A stretch of 64,000 nucleotides of DNA from Nostoc edaphicum CCNP1411 (GTDB taxonomy: Bacteria > Cyanobacteriota > Cyanobacteriia > Cyanobacteriales > Nostocaceae). The DNA lies in the NCBI RefSeq assembly GCF_014023275.1, contig NZ_CP054698.1, positions 7,029,001 to 7,093,000 of the forward strand. The letters run 5' to 3'. The notes below the pieces were generated by a model. That model saw nothing but the letters and a program-made list of their open reading frames with translations. It was not told the DNA's origin and made no database searches. The translations under genes and the position numbers were made by a program. Below, piece after piece: positions 36,210 to 45,729 of this stretch (position 1 is the stretch's first letter; each line of letters begins with the position of its first letter).

Positions 36210-36650
36210 TTAACCAATGGTGATACCTTCATGAACTAATTCGAGAGTTTCTATCGCTACTTCGTCTGAGGTAGCATTAAAATCTGGAGCATTCCAAGTA
36301 GTAGGCCAACTATTTTCTAAATTCCAACGAATTTTTTCTTCTCCTTTATCATCAGCCAAAATAATGGAAAGATTACGCCGATCTGTTTCACCGTTTTGTA
36401 ATTTTTTGTGCCATTCCCACAGTTCTTTATTGTCGGTAATTCCCCGTTTTAGGGTAATGTTGCCATAAGTATTAAGACCGGGAATTTGACGTTGGCTTAA
36501 TGCTTTATCTGTTCCTTCTCGGTAAGTTCCTGCGTTACGAGTCGCTGTTAAACCGCTACATTCACGAAAACCAGCATGGACAATACCATCCCATTCCACC
36601 CAGAAATTATAACCACTGTATGGGTCGTGAGGATTAGAAATTGTGGGCAT
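36210..36650 (-). CDS. Tube protein, gp19-like (first copy)
   Basis: A 146-residue inner-tube protein with PYSGYNFWVEWDGIVHAGFRECSGL at the N-terminus and FNATSDEVAIETLELVHEGI at the C-terminus. A strong ribosome site AGGAGG lies 8 bases before the ATG, unlike most genes in this cluster, consistent with a major structural subunit made in many copies. It should form the bulk of the tube inside the sheath. Confidence 0.93.
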   Translation of the reverse strand: MPTISNPHDPYSGYNFWVEWDGIVHAGFRECSGLTATRNAGTYREGTDKALSQRQIPGLNTYGNITLKRGITDNKELWEWHKKLQNGETDRRNLSIILADDKGEEKIRWNLENSWPTTWNAPDFNATSDEVAIETLELVHEGITIG

Positions 36651-36901
36651 AAAAGAACCTCCTGCAATAAATTGGAACTAACAATTATCAGTTATATGAG
36701 AATCTGCTTTGATTTTTGAACTTACTTGTTTAGGAAGGCAATAGGCAATAGGCAAAAAGGCTTTTTGAGTTGTATGGAGTTTTTTCACGCAATCAAAGAG
36801 GAGTCCTATATAATTGCCATTTAACTTTTGAAACACTCAACACATATCTACCTCCTTTTTCCACTTTTTTACTATTGCCCATTCCCTATTGCCTACTGCC
36901 T
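36651..36901. other. Spacer with short repeat units between sheath and tube genes
   Basis: Contains units such as AGGCAATAGGCAATAGGC (near 36735-36755) and ATTCCCTATTGCC (near 36880-36900) and no gene. Confidence 0.5.
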
Positions 36902-38008
36902 TCATATCAATGTAATTCCGCTACTACTTTGAACAACTAAAAGTTGAATAAATTCCCCTGGAATAGTGGGGGCTAAACCAACTTCTGCTATTACTTGTCC
37001 CATTTCTCGATTTTCAGGGGGATTAGTTTCGGCATCACATTTGACATAAAATGCCTCTTGGGGCAAAGCACCTTGGATAGCACCTTGTCGCCATAAAGAT
37101 TCACAATAAACGCTTAATTCCCTTTGCAGTCGCACCCATAAAGGAAAAGCATTGGGTTCAAAGACTGTATCCGCTAAGTTACGATTTACCCAGCGTCCAA
37201 AGGTGAGAAATAAGCGACGCACGTTGACATATTGCCATTCAGCGATGGGGCTGAGGGTACGCACTCCCCAGACTCGCATACCTCGTCCTTGGAAGCTGCG
37301 AATACAATTGACTCCCGCTGCGTTTTTTGGATTCAGCTGTTCTTGGTCTGTGGGAGTCAGGGGAAAACTGAGATCCAGTACCCCTGCAAGTGGAATATTA
37401 GCAGGTGCGCCATGTACTCCGACTGTGCGATCGCAACTTGCATAAATTCCGGCAATATGACCACAGGGAGGAATCGCTTCTAAACGATGTTCTACTTTTA
37501 ACCAAGGTGCATATAATGCCCCATTGTGGCTAGCAAGTCCTCGGCGTTGCCAATCTAGTTTTTCGCCATCATTCAAAGCATCAAGAATGGCAAAGCGATC
37601 GCCCATCTGCTCGCAATGTTTTAAAATAGCTTGCTGCTTTTGAATAACTTCCGCATCTGAACCAATTATGATGTCGGGAACACAAACCAAATCAACATTC
37701 TCTAAGACTTCGCTAGTCTCTAAACCTTGTTGGAGAGCCTTAAGAGTATTGTCAGATAAGGCTATAACATAACAAAGACGACCTCCGTTTTCAAAAAATC
37801 CTTTGATTGCATCTGCTAAATATCCCTTGGCTTGACCAAAATATTGCTGAAAATGCGTCACCAAGGTTAGCTTTTTTGGTTCGTTCACTCCCTCTTTAAG
37901 CGATGTCAAGCCAAAGAATACCGGAACACCTGTCAGTAACTCAGGTTCTGGAGTAGGAACGACATAGTTTAAAGAGATACCTGGTATTTTTGGCTTTAAA
38001 GTCGGCAT
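36902..38008 (-). CDS. Contractile sheath protein, short form
   Basis: A 368-residue sheath subunit. The C-terminal domain carries the sheath signature QEAFYVKCDAETNPPE and a following GLAPTIPGEFI strand. The central part has CGHIAGIYASCDRTVGVHGAPAN and RVWGVRTLS. The N-terminus lacks the YLSPGVYVEE arm of the long sheath and is rich in Pro. It is about 110 residues shorter than the other sheath. The start codon lies in the last unit of a tandem repeat without an obvious ribosome site. Confidence 0.92.
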   Translation of the reverse strand: MPTLKPKIPGISLNYVVPTPEPELLTGVPVFFGLTSLKEGVNEPKKLTLVTHFQQYFGQAKGYLADAIKGFFENGGRLCYVIALSDNTLKALQQGLETSEVLENVDLVCVPDIIIGSDAEVIQKQQAILKHCEQMGDRFAILDALNDGEKLDWQRRGLASHNGALYAPWLKVEHRLEAIPPCGHIAGIYASCDRTVGVHGAPANIPLAGVLDLSFPLTPTDQEQLNPKNAAGVNCIRSFQGRGMRVWGVRTLSPIAEWQYVNVRRLFLTFGRWVNRNLADTVFEPNAFPLWVRLQRELSVYCESLWRQGAIQGALPQEAFYVKCDAETNPPENREMGQVIAEVGLAPTIPGEFIQLLVVQSSSGITLI

Positions 38009-38221
38009 TTGTCATTTGTCATTTGTCATTTGTCATTGGTCATTGGTCATTATTTTCAGTGGGGAGTAGGGAAAAACCACTTTCATACTTGCCTGTGAAA
38101 CTTGTTTCCTTGAGATAACCTCCCACCTCCCACCTATTGCCTATTGCCTATTGCCTATTTGCCTATTGCCTATTTGCCTATCCCCTATCCCCTATCCCCT
38201 ATCCCCTATCCCCTATCCCCT
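38009..38221. repeat. Two short-tandem-repeat arrays between the sheath genes
   Basis: Next to the start of the short sheath gene are units of CATTTGT and CATTGGT (38009-38049). From about 38125 to 38220 runs an array of TATTGCC, TATTTGCC and TATCCCC units that ends at the stop of the long sheath gene. In total about 210 bp, almost all low complexity. Confidence 0.85.
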
Positions 38222-39665
38222 ACGTTCCCGTCCCAGTCCATTGACTCAGACGGAAAATCACGAATTCTGCCGGCTTCACCACTGCTAGACCAATCTCTGT
38301 GACAACTTGACCCAAATCCCGCACTTCTGGGGGGTTGGTTTCGGCATCACATTTCACATAAAAGGCTTCTTGGGGTGTTGTGCCAAATAATGCTCCTTTG
38401 CGCCACTCTATCAATAAAAAAGCACTGATATTGCGGCGGATTTTTGCCCATAGTTCGGGGGTATTGGGTTCAAAAACTGTCCATTGAGTCCCTTTATCAA
38501 TGGAGTCTCGCAGGTAACTAAAATGACGGCGAATATTGACGTATTTAAACTCTGTATTTGCATCTCCACCCAAGGTACGCGCACCCCAAACGCGGATATT
38601 CCCGTTTAACTTGCGAATAACGTTAATTCCATCGGGATTAAGCCCATCTTGTTTGGCTTTGCTGAGATTATATTTTAAATCTAAGGCTCCCAAAATAGTT
38701 TCATTGGCAGGGGCTTTGTGTACTCCCCTTTGGCCATCAACCCGTGCATAAATTCCTGCAATATGACCGCTTGGGGGAACATAAATATTGCTATTACTTG
38801 CAGGATCGAAAACTTGAATCCACGGGAAATACAATGCTGCATAGGCAGAGTTGAAGGGTTTAAGGGTATTTACAACTCCTGTGCTGCTAAGGTCGATGGT
38901 ATCTAGACTATCCAGAATCGCAATGCGATCGCCTAGTTTTTCCGCATGGTCTTTGATATCATCTCTGAGGGCTAAATTTCCTGGTGCAGCGACGATAGTG
39001 ATTTCATCAATAGCTTCAAAAGCATCTAAAACACCAGCAAGTTGATTTTCTCCAGATATCCAGGTGACATAACAACGAGTTCCACCATTTCTGAAAAAGC
39101 CATAAACTGCATGAGCTAAGGTGTTTTGTCCTTGGGTATCGCCACTAGGTGGTAAAAAGTCACCAAAGAATTTCTTAAATTCACTAAAGTTTGTGATTAA
39201 TTTAATTTCCCCTTCTTGAGCGATGTTGGAGTCGCTGGGAATTACTGTTACAGGTAGTTGAACTTGGTAATATCCAGTAATTTTTTCCCCTGAAGGAATC
39301 GCATCTTTAAATTTTACGGTTGCAGATTTGTCTGCATCGCTATTGGTAATAGGGTTTGTATCATCTAAATTAACAGGACTCCCACCAACGAAGAAGCCAT
39401 AAGTCCCCACTGTGGTAACTAGTGGATAATCTCCTGATAATAGGGAATAATTCTTTTGGTTTCCACCTTTACCTTCACCAATCTCAACTGGACTTGTAGG
39501 GCTACCCACAGACTTAATTGAGGTGTTGTTAGTATTAGTTGATGACCAAGCATTGGCTTTAATCGTGCCAATAAAAGCGGCAATACTGGTTCCAACTCCT
39601 ACAATTGGGGCAGAACCGGAAGCTATTTCTTCAACGTAAACACCTGGAGAAAGATAGGTTGGCAT
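38220..39665 (-). CDS. Contractile sheath protein, long form
   Basis: A sheath subunit of about 481 residues. The canonical start MPTYLSPGVYVEEI follows AAGGAG, so ATG at 39665 is chosen over the TTG at 39713. The C-terminus has QEAFYVKCDAETNPPEVRDLGQ and the terminal strand EFVIFRLSQW. Residues 75-160 form an extra surface domain missing in the short sheath. The pair would co-assemble or build different layers of the sheath; contraction of it drives the tube outward. Confidence 0.95.
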   Translation of the reverse strand: MPTYLSPGVYVEEIASGSAPIVGVGTSIAAFIGTIKANAWSSTNTNNTSIKSVGSPTSPVEIGEGKGGNQKNYSLLSGDYPLVTTVGTYGFFVGGSPVNLDDTNPITNSDADKSATVKFKDAIPSGEKITGYYQVQLPVTVIPSDSNIAQEGEIKLITNFSEFKKFFGDFLPPSGDTQGQNTLAHAVYGFFRNGGTRCYVTWISGENQLAGVLDAFEAIDEITIVAAPGNLALRDDIKDHAEKLGDRIAILDSLDTIDLSSTGVVNTLKPFNSAYAALYFPWIQVFDPASNSNIYVPPSGHIAGIYARVDGQRGVHKAPANETILGALDLKYNLSKAKQDGLNPDGINVIRKLNGNIRVWGARTLGGDANTEFKYVNIRRHFSYLRDSIDKGTQWTVFEPNTPELWAKIRRNISAFLLIEWRKGALFGTTPQEAFYVKCDAETNPPEVRDLGQVVTEIGLAVVKPAEFVIFRLSQWTGTGT

Positions 39666-39805
39666 TTCATTAGCTCCTTGATATAAGTAAGAAGGCAAAT
39701 AGGGAATAGGCAATAGGCAATAGGTATAAGAGTTTTAGCTTAGTTTATTTTTCCTCATATAGTTGATTATTGTGCCTATTTACTTATCCTAAAAAAATTG
39801 AGTAT

Positions 39806-40444
39806 TTATTTGGGTTTTAGAGCAAAATTCTGCTCCGCAATTACTTGCCCGCGCTGAATATTTAGTGACTGAGAAACTTGTTGATAACCTGTTGCAGAGA
39901 CAATCATGGTGATGTTACGCTGACCTGATTTTGGCGATTCTAATCCGATTAAGCGATAATTACCTTGTTGGTCACTAATGGTAATATCTCCACTATCTTG
40001 AATCTGTACTTTGGCATTTGTAATCAACTTTTTTGAATCGTCTACATCAGTAATTTTTCCTTTAATTCCCGTGGGTGAAAGCACAATATCTGCCATCGTC
40101 GCGGGAATTTTGCCATTGACAGGAGAAGATACTTGAACTTCTTTCCTAGCTTTGTTGTATCGAGTTGGGCTGGTAGGTAACGATGCTTCTAAAAGATATT
40201 CCCCAGGGGGTAAATTAGTAAAGTAAAAATAACCATCATTGCTGGTAATTTTGCGGTCAGGTCGCTCAGGCATTTTTTCCCATTGCGAACCAGATTGCAG
40301 TGCTTTTAGAGATAAAATAGCCCGGAATTTTTCTGGCATCTCAATAATTGCAACTATTGCACCAGAAATATTCTTTTGCGTTTCTCCTTGCAAAACTTTA
40401 CCTGCGATCGCTATTTGTTGGTTAACTATAGATAGTTCGAGCAT
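39806..40444 (-). CDS. Carboxypeptidase-regulatory-like (Ig-fold) protein of the injection-system cluster
   Basis: A 212-residue protein with two beta-sandwich repeats of the carboxypeptidase regulatory-like type: KNISGAIVAI with GYFYFTNLPPGEYLLEASLP, and ITNAKVQIQDSG with GNYRLIGLESPKSG. Such domains act as adhesive or structural decorations. It lies between the cap gene and the sheath genes and has an AGGAG ribosome site. There is no signal peptide, as for the other particle proteins. Its structural role is inferred. Confidence 0.75.
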   Translation of the reverse strand: MLELSIVNQQIAIAGKVLQGETQKNISGAIVAIIEMPEKFRAILSLKALQSGSQWEKMPERPDRKITSNDGYFYFTNLPPGEYLLEASLPTSPTRYNKARKEVQVSSPVNGKIPATMADIVLSPTGIKGKITDVDDSKKLITNAKVQIQDSGDITISDQQGNYRLIGLESPKSGQRNITMIVSATGYQQVSQSLNIQRGQVIAEQNFALKPK

Positions 40445-40458
40445 CGCTACTCCTGAAA

Positions 40459-41043
40459 CTAAGAGTTTGGTTGATGAACTCCCACCAGTCCCGCTTCTTC
40501 TCCTGCTTCATCCACAGGAACGGAGATGGTGACAGTACAATGCAAGACAACCTTGGGTCTAGTTCCTTCTTTCCCCCCCATTGCTTGCCAGAATTCCCCA
40601 AAACTTTGTAAGTTACTGGGACGTAAACTAATTAGTCTTAAAGGAAGTTCTTGTGCTTCCAAGTTATCTGCAATCAAGGGTTCGGGAAGTTTTCGATGTC
40701 GCAGCAACACCTTCATCACTGCTCCTAAAAGTTGATGTTCTGTCTGGACATCCTCTTCATTTTGTGGCCAAGCAGTAATTAGATATGAACAATCTACCCT
40801 AGCTGGGGGACGTTTTCTAATTGCTCTGCCATTAGTTTGGCGTTCCACTGACCAAGCACTACTGCGTAACTCCAGATTCTCCTGCACATCATAAAGAAAT
40901 AAATTAATCGCTGGCTTTTGTTTGATTGCTCCTTGATAAGGCGTAACAAAACTGATAAAAACTTCCGTGTCTCCAGAAGGAACATCTGGAGGAAGTTCTC
41001 GCTTCAGTAGCAATTCTAAAGTAGTGTCTAGACCATCTAACAT
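40459..41043 (-). CDS. Pvc16/DUF4255-type tail terminator (cap) protein
   Basis: A 194-residue protein with the DUF4255 pattern: a short N-terminal helix (LDTTLELLLKREL), then INLFLYDVQENLELRSSAW, RPPARVDCSYLITAWP and the LLGAVMKVLLRHRKLP helix. In Afp and PVC particles this family caps sheath and tube at the end away from the baseplate. It is the first gene of the minus-strand operon, so the operon promoter should lie in the divergent region to its right. Confidence 0.88.
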   Translation of the reverse strand: MLDGLDTTLELLLKRELPPDVPSGDTEVFISFVTPYQGAIKQKPAINLFLYDVQENLELRSSAWSVERQTNGRAIRKRPPARVDCSYLITAWPQNEEDVQTEHQLLGAVMKVLLRHRKLPEPLIADNLEAQELPLRLISLRPSNLQSFGEFWQAMGGKEGTRPKVVLHCTVTISVPVDEAGEEAGLVGVHQPNS

Positions 41044-41454
41044 AATCTAAACAATGTTTGTTTTATGACACTGCTCATTTTGAAAGCTTATGAAAGAAAA
41101 TAACTGCTAGTTCAAAATAATACAACCAGTTATTAGCTTTATGAATAAAATATACATGAAAAATTGTCAAGAATATTGTAACTATTAGTAATATTTGCAA
41201 AAACTGTAATTTCACAAAAATCTGCTAAAATCGATTGATTCAATTTAAAACAAGGAATTTGACGTTGCAAAATCTTGCTGCAACGGTAATAATTGGGTTG
41301 GACATTTCTCAGTGTCATGAAATACCAATGTAATAATTTAGGCTGTTAATACTATATATAATAAATACGCAAAAACTATAAGTTACATAAATACTTAAGT
41401 ATATTTAAGCAGTATTTTTTATTGCAATCCCTAATCGAATGCCGGAGATTAACT
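41044..41454. promoter_or_regulatory. Divergent promoter region of the injection-system cluster
   Basis: About 410 bp of very AT-rich DNA between the minus-strand structural operon and the plus-strand effector gene, so both promoters must be here. No specific operator was identified. A GGAG ribosome site lies before the ATG at 41455. Confidence 0.5.
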
Positions 41455-43212
41455 ATGTACCGAAAACAAATATTTCAAAAAGTTGCACCCTCACTGCCAT
41501 CAACGCCAATAAGTAAAGAGATTGCCTCTAGTCCTAGTTATGGATCATTGTCTTCAGTTGTGCAGAGAGTCCAACAAGACCCAAATAGCTTGAGTGGGGA
41601 TGAGAGACAGGAGTTAGAGAGTGCGATCGGTTCCAGGTCAACGCGAGAGATTTTAGCGGGTAAGCAAACCTCGTGGGTTCCTGAATTTCAAGGTATTTCC
41701 GCGCAGCTGTGGGATGATGCTGGGCAGGTGGATGCACCCATCCAAGCGAAGGGAAATAACGATGTTGGAATGTCTGAGGTACAACCAGAAAACAGAACGG
41801 GATTACCAGATAACCTGAAAGCCGGGATAGAAAATCTCTCTGGAATGGTGATAGATGATGTGAAGGTTCACTACAATTCCTCTAAACCCGCTGAGTTGCA
41901 AGCGTTAGCCTACACACAAGGGACGGATATTTATGTTGCACCAGGACAAGAGCAGCATTTACCTCATGAAGCTTGGCACATCGTCCAGCAGGCGCAGGGC
42001 CACGTAAAGCCGACTAGGCAGATGAAAAGTGGGATTTCAATCAATGATGATAAGGGGCTGGAGCATGAAGCAGATGTGATGGGAGCTAAGGCTATGAGCG
42101 CCAGCCATAGCTTACCAAGAAGGCAATTGCAACTGCACGCATCGCCGCCAAGCAATGCGCCCATACAAGGTTTCTTTCAGGTTGATTCCAATCGCATTTC
42201 AGAAAATATGAATATCGTCTGGGAAGGACAAAAAGATGTCTATGCAACAGCCACTCAATTTACCACATCCAATTTGGTACTCGATATTAAAGGTAGCAAA
42301 TACTTATTACACCAAGGCGTGGCTAAAAATTACGGCGGCAATACCACTTATTATCGTGTTGAACCACGTTTAAATCCCCGCACAACAACGGCTGAAGAAC
42401 AAGACTTGCAGCCGACCATGGGGGATGATGACGAAATGCTGAGGTCAAAGCATGAAAGCTATATGCAAGAACTCCGCTGGGTCGAAGAAGATCTGGAAGA
42501 GTTCAAAAACGATTTTGCCAATGAAATAAGCCATGATCCCAACTGGCGCAAAAAGTTAAGCAGAAAAGGGATCATCGGTATGCGCCTCAATAATTGGTGT
42601 CGTGCTGCACCATATCGGCATGACTTACTGTTTATAGAGCTAGCACAAGTCACGCTTGAATATGAAAATCACGAAAGTCTAGAAACCATGACTAGAGATA
42701 TAGCTAAGGTTCAAGTCAAATTCCAGGCATTTGTGAATCGTGAAAATGCTTATCCGCGTGCTATCGCGCTCCCCAATGATTGCGCTCAGTGCGTCAGCGA
42801 GCTGGTAGGCGGAGAAGCAGCCCGAGAGCGCGGCAACAAAAACCCCGATATTGGCGGCAATTACCATGAAACATTACGCAGTCCTAAAAATAATTCATTG
42901 GGATGGAACTTCCACTGGGCTGGCGTGATTATGAAAGATGGCGGTGATAATGTATCACTGGAAAGTGCAGCGGGTATGTCTATGACCAATTATGATCGCC
43001 AAACGTGGTGGTTTGCCATGTACGGTACTCAAAAACCAGAGCAAACCTTCAAACACCAGATTCAGGAGTTCCATTACAAACGCAACATTTCCCTCCTCTT
43101 GAAGCAACTCCCAAATGGAATCGAAAATTATCGTTTTGGAACAGATTTTGGATTGATTTTAGACATCCAACAAATGAAACAAGCACTAAAAGATTTGAAT
43201 GGTGATGGATAA
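41455..43212 (+). CDS. DUF4157 eCIS-associated protein, candidate effector
   Basis: A protein of about 585 residues. The N-terminal 90 residues (DPNSLSGDERQELESAIG, WVPEFQGISAQLWDDA) match the leader of DUF4157 proteins. DUF4157 spans about 110-215, with the metallopeptidase-like motif HEAWH near 171-175 and GLEHEADVMG following. DUF4157 is the best-known marker of eCIS cargo. The C-terminal 330 residues have PNDCAQCV near 443 and FHWAGV near 487, a Cys-His arrangement that would suit a papain/NlpC-like hydrolase. ATG at 41455 after CGGAG is chosen over TTG at 41422. Loading into the particle is inferred from family knowledge. Confidence 0.85.
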   Translation: MYRKQIFQKVAPSLPSTPISKEIASSPSYGSLSSVVQRVQQDPNSLSGDERQELESAIGSRSTREILAGKQTSWVPEFQGISAQLWDDAGQVDAPIQAKGNNDVGMSEVQPENRTGLPDNLKAGIENLSGMVIDDVKVHYNSSKPAELQALAYTQGTDIYVAPGQEQHLPHEAWHIVQQAQGHVKPTRQMKSGISINDDKGLEHEADVMGAKAMSASHSLPRRQLQLHASPPSNAPIQGFFQVDSNRISENMNIVWEGQKDVYATATQFTTSNLVLDIKGSKYLLHQGVAKNYGGNTTYYRVEPRLNPRTTTAEEQDLQPTMGDDDEMLRSKHESYMQELRWVEEDLEEFKNDFANEISHDPNWRKKLSRKGIIGMRLNNWCRAAPYRHDLLFIELAQVTLEYENHESLETMTRDIAKVQVKFQAFVNRENAYPRAIALPNDCAQCVSELVGGEAARERGNKNPDIGGNYHETLRSPKNNSLGWNFHWAGVIMKDGGDNVSLESAAGMSMTNYDRQTWWFAMYGTQKPEQTFKHQIQEFHYKRNISLLLKQLPNGIENYRFGTDFGLILDIQQMKQALKDLNGDG

Positions 43213-43376
43213 TCGTAATCTACTATTTCCTTTAAGATACAAGGTTGGGTTGAGGAATGAAACCCAGCAATCACACTTGCACTTACCCCAGTGCAATCGC
43301 CTAATTTCTCAACTCAAAAAAGTTCGATTGCACAAAAACTCTGCTCCATTCTCATATATCACCCAAGGAATATCCA

Positions 43377-45509
43377 GTGGACTCGATAGCCGCAGGAGCG
43401 CAGATATTTACCAAACCCATCTCCCAAGCAGTAGAAATTAGTCCTGATTTAAATGGGTTGCAACCTCTGCTGCAACGATTAGATTGGTTAATCAAACAAG
43501 AAATTTTCGCTCTGCAAACCCAGGAAAAAGTTGAGGTAAAAGTCGAAGTTTCATGGTTGAAACAAACTGAAATCTCATCAGAGCAATCGTCTATTACAAT
43601 TCGGTCAGATTCGCTCTTAGTATGGTTGCAAAATACTTTTGGTTTATCTAGCTTTGACTTGGATATACTGGCTATTTCCCTAGCACCAGAATTAGATCGT
43701 CACTATGAACGAGTTTATGGCTATCTCCAGGATGATATGAGTAACAAAAGACCTACAGTAGATATGGTCTTAAACTTGCTCTGTTCTAGCGTTCCTGAAA
43801 AGCTATCACGACGTAAGCATTTTACTACTAACTCACCCCTAATTAACCACCGTCTGCTCCATCTCTGCCCAGAACCTCATCAGCAGCAATCTACGCTTCT
43901 TTCTCATCGTCTAATACTCGACTCCCAAGTGGTGAGGTTGTTATTACATCAACCGGGGTTAGATTCCCGACTCACTTCTTGTTGTCAACTACTAGAACCA
44001 ACCATATATTTTGATACTTTATATCTCAAGGCAAATGTACAAACAGCACTAGAAGCCTTGTTGATAGAAGATTGGCAGAAACAACAACCCCTACTGCTCT
44101 ATTTTCAAGGAACTGATCGCACGGGTAAACGCCGCACCGCCCAAATCCTCGCCAAAAGCCTGGATGTTTCCTTGTTAATCGCCGACTTAGCACGGATGGT
44201 AGAGGATAAAGTTACCTTTGAGGAAAAACTGCAACTTTTATGGCGAGAAGCCTGGTTTTTTCACCGTTTGCTGTATCTGGATAACCTCGATATTCTCTAC
44301 CTACCGGAAAATCAAATTCTCTATCAATCCTTCCTCAAAGAACTAGAGAACAATCGGGGTATAACCATCCTCGCAGGGGTGCAAAATTGGATACCCACAG
44401 CTATGGGTGCAACCGGGTTAATTACAGTTCCCTTTACAATTCCTGAGTCTAGTCAACGCAGACAATGTTGGCAAACTCACCTAAAAGCAGCACAGATAAC
44501 TGTTGAGGATCGAGAGTTAGATGTATTGAGCGATCGCTTTCTGCTAACCCCAGACCAAATTGCCGATGCTGTCGCTACTGCCTATAATACCGCCCGTTGG
44601 CAACAAATTGACTCAACTAAAGAAAAATCACTACCCTCATTTTTAAACTTATGTAGTGCAGCTCGCGCTCAATCAGGTCACGATTTAGCTAGCCTCGCCT
44701 GTAAAATCGAACCAAAATATACCTGGGATGATATTGTATTACACCCCAACCAAATCACACAACTACAAGATATTTGCAAAGAAGCAGAATACCGAGATTT
44801 AGTACATCAAAAATGGGGTTTTGCAGATAAACTATCTTTAGGAAAAGGTCTAAATGTTCTGTTTTCTGGTTCTTCCGGTACAGGTAAAACAATGGCAGCA
44901 GAGGTGATTGCCCATCAACTGCAACTAGACCTTTATAAAATTGATTTGTCTCAAATAGTTAGTAAATACATCGGCGAGACAGAAAAAAATCTCAATCGCA
45001 TTTTTACTGCTGCAACCAATTCTAATGCCATTCTTTTTTTCGATGAAGCTGATGCCTTGTTTGGCAAACGTTCTGAGGTGCAAGATGCCCGCGATCGCTA
45101 CGCCAATATCGAAGTAGGTTATCTGTTGCAAAAAATGGAAGAGTATGAAGGTATTGCAATTTTAACTACAAATCTTCGTAGCAATATTGACGAAGCTTTT
45201 GAGCGGCGACTCCGATTTATTATTGAGTTTACCTTACCAGATACAAAGAATCGTCACCTAATTTGGCAGAGAATTTTCCCAAAAAATGCCCCCTGTAGCC
45301 ACAATCTTGATTTAGAATTATTGGCACAAAATTTTGAGATTACGGGGGCTAATATTCGCTATATTGCGCTGACAGCAGCTTTTCTAGCAGCAGATGATGG
45401 GGGAGTAATTGAGATGGTACATTTAATTCGAGCGCTGCGTCGAGAGTATCAGAAAATGGGACAAATTATCAGGGATAAGGATTTAGGTCAATATGTAGAT
45501 TTGCGTTGA
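43377..45509 (+). CDS. AAA+ ATPase of the injection system (Afp15/Cis15-type)
   Basis: A 710-residue protein with a helical N-terminus and two AAA modules. The first has a degenerate P-loop (QGTDRTGKRR, near 245). The second is complete: GSSGTGKT near 497, ILFFDEADALFGKR near 553, TTNLRSNIDEAFERR with the arginine finger. This architecture matches Afp15-like ATPases found in nearly all extracellular contractile systems, where they act in assembly or cargo handling. GTG at 43377 follows AAGGA by 8 bases. It sits 164 bp after the DUF4157 gene. Confidence 0.92.
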   Translation: MDSIAAGAQIFTKPISQAVEISPDLNGLQPLLQRLDWLIKQEIFALQTQEKVEVKVEVSWLKQTEISSEQSSITIRSDSLLVWLQNTFGLSSFDLDILAISLAPELDRHYERVYGYLQDDMSNKRPTVDMVLNLLCSSVPEKLSRRKHFTTNSPLINHRLLHLCPEPHQQQSTLLSHRLILDSQVVRLLLHQPGLDSRLTSCCQLLEPTIYFDTLYLKANVQTALEALLIEDWQKQQPLLLYFQGTDRTGKRRTAQILAKSLDVSLLIADLARMVEDKVTFEEKLQLLWREAWFFHRLLYLDNLDILYLPENQILYQSFLKELENNRGITILAGVQNWIPTAMGATGLITVPFTIPESSQRRQCWQTHLKAAQITVEDRELDVLSDRFLLTPDQIADAVATAYNTARWQQIDSTKEKSLPSFLNLCSAARAQSGHDLASLACKIEPKYTWDDIVLHPNQITQLQDICKEAEYRDLVHQKWGFADKLSLGKGLNVLFSGSSGTGKTMAAEVIAHQLQLDLYKIDLSQIVSKYIGETEKNLNRIFTAATNSNAILFFDEADALFGKRSEVQDARDRYANIEVGYLLQKMEEYEGIAILTTNLRSNIDEAFERRLRFIIEFTLPDTKNRHLIWQRIFPKNAPCSHNLDLELLAQNFEITGANIRYIALTAAFLAADDGGVIEMVHLIRALRREYQKMGQIIRDKDLGQYVDLR

Positions 45510-45729
45510 TTCTTCTATGTAAAGAAAAACCTGTAGGGAAAACACACTAACTAAAGCATATATATGTACTTTAGTCAATAAACTTTACCTTTCTTTCGTC
45601 CTTTATCCAAGAGTGCTGACAACCTAAAATTTTGTTTCAAACTGCTATAGTCCGATTGGGAAATCGGGGTTTTATGTCATGATGGCATACTAGAATATAT
45701 ATGCCTTTCTTAACTACAGGGAATCTCAC

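Noticed and set aside
38125..38220. Possible CRISPR-like repeat array
   Set aside because: Units are 7-8 bp, contiguous and without unique spacers; these are short tandem repeats, not CRISPR.
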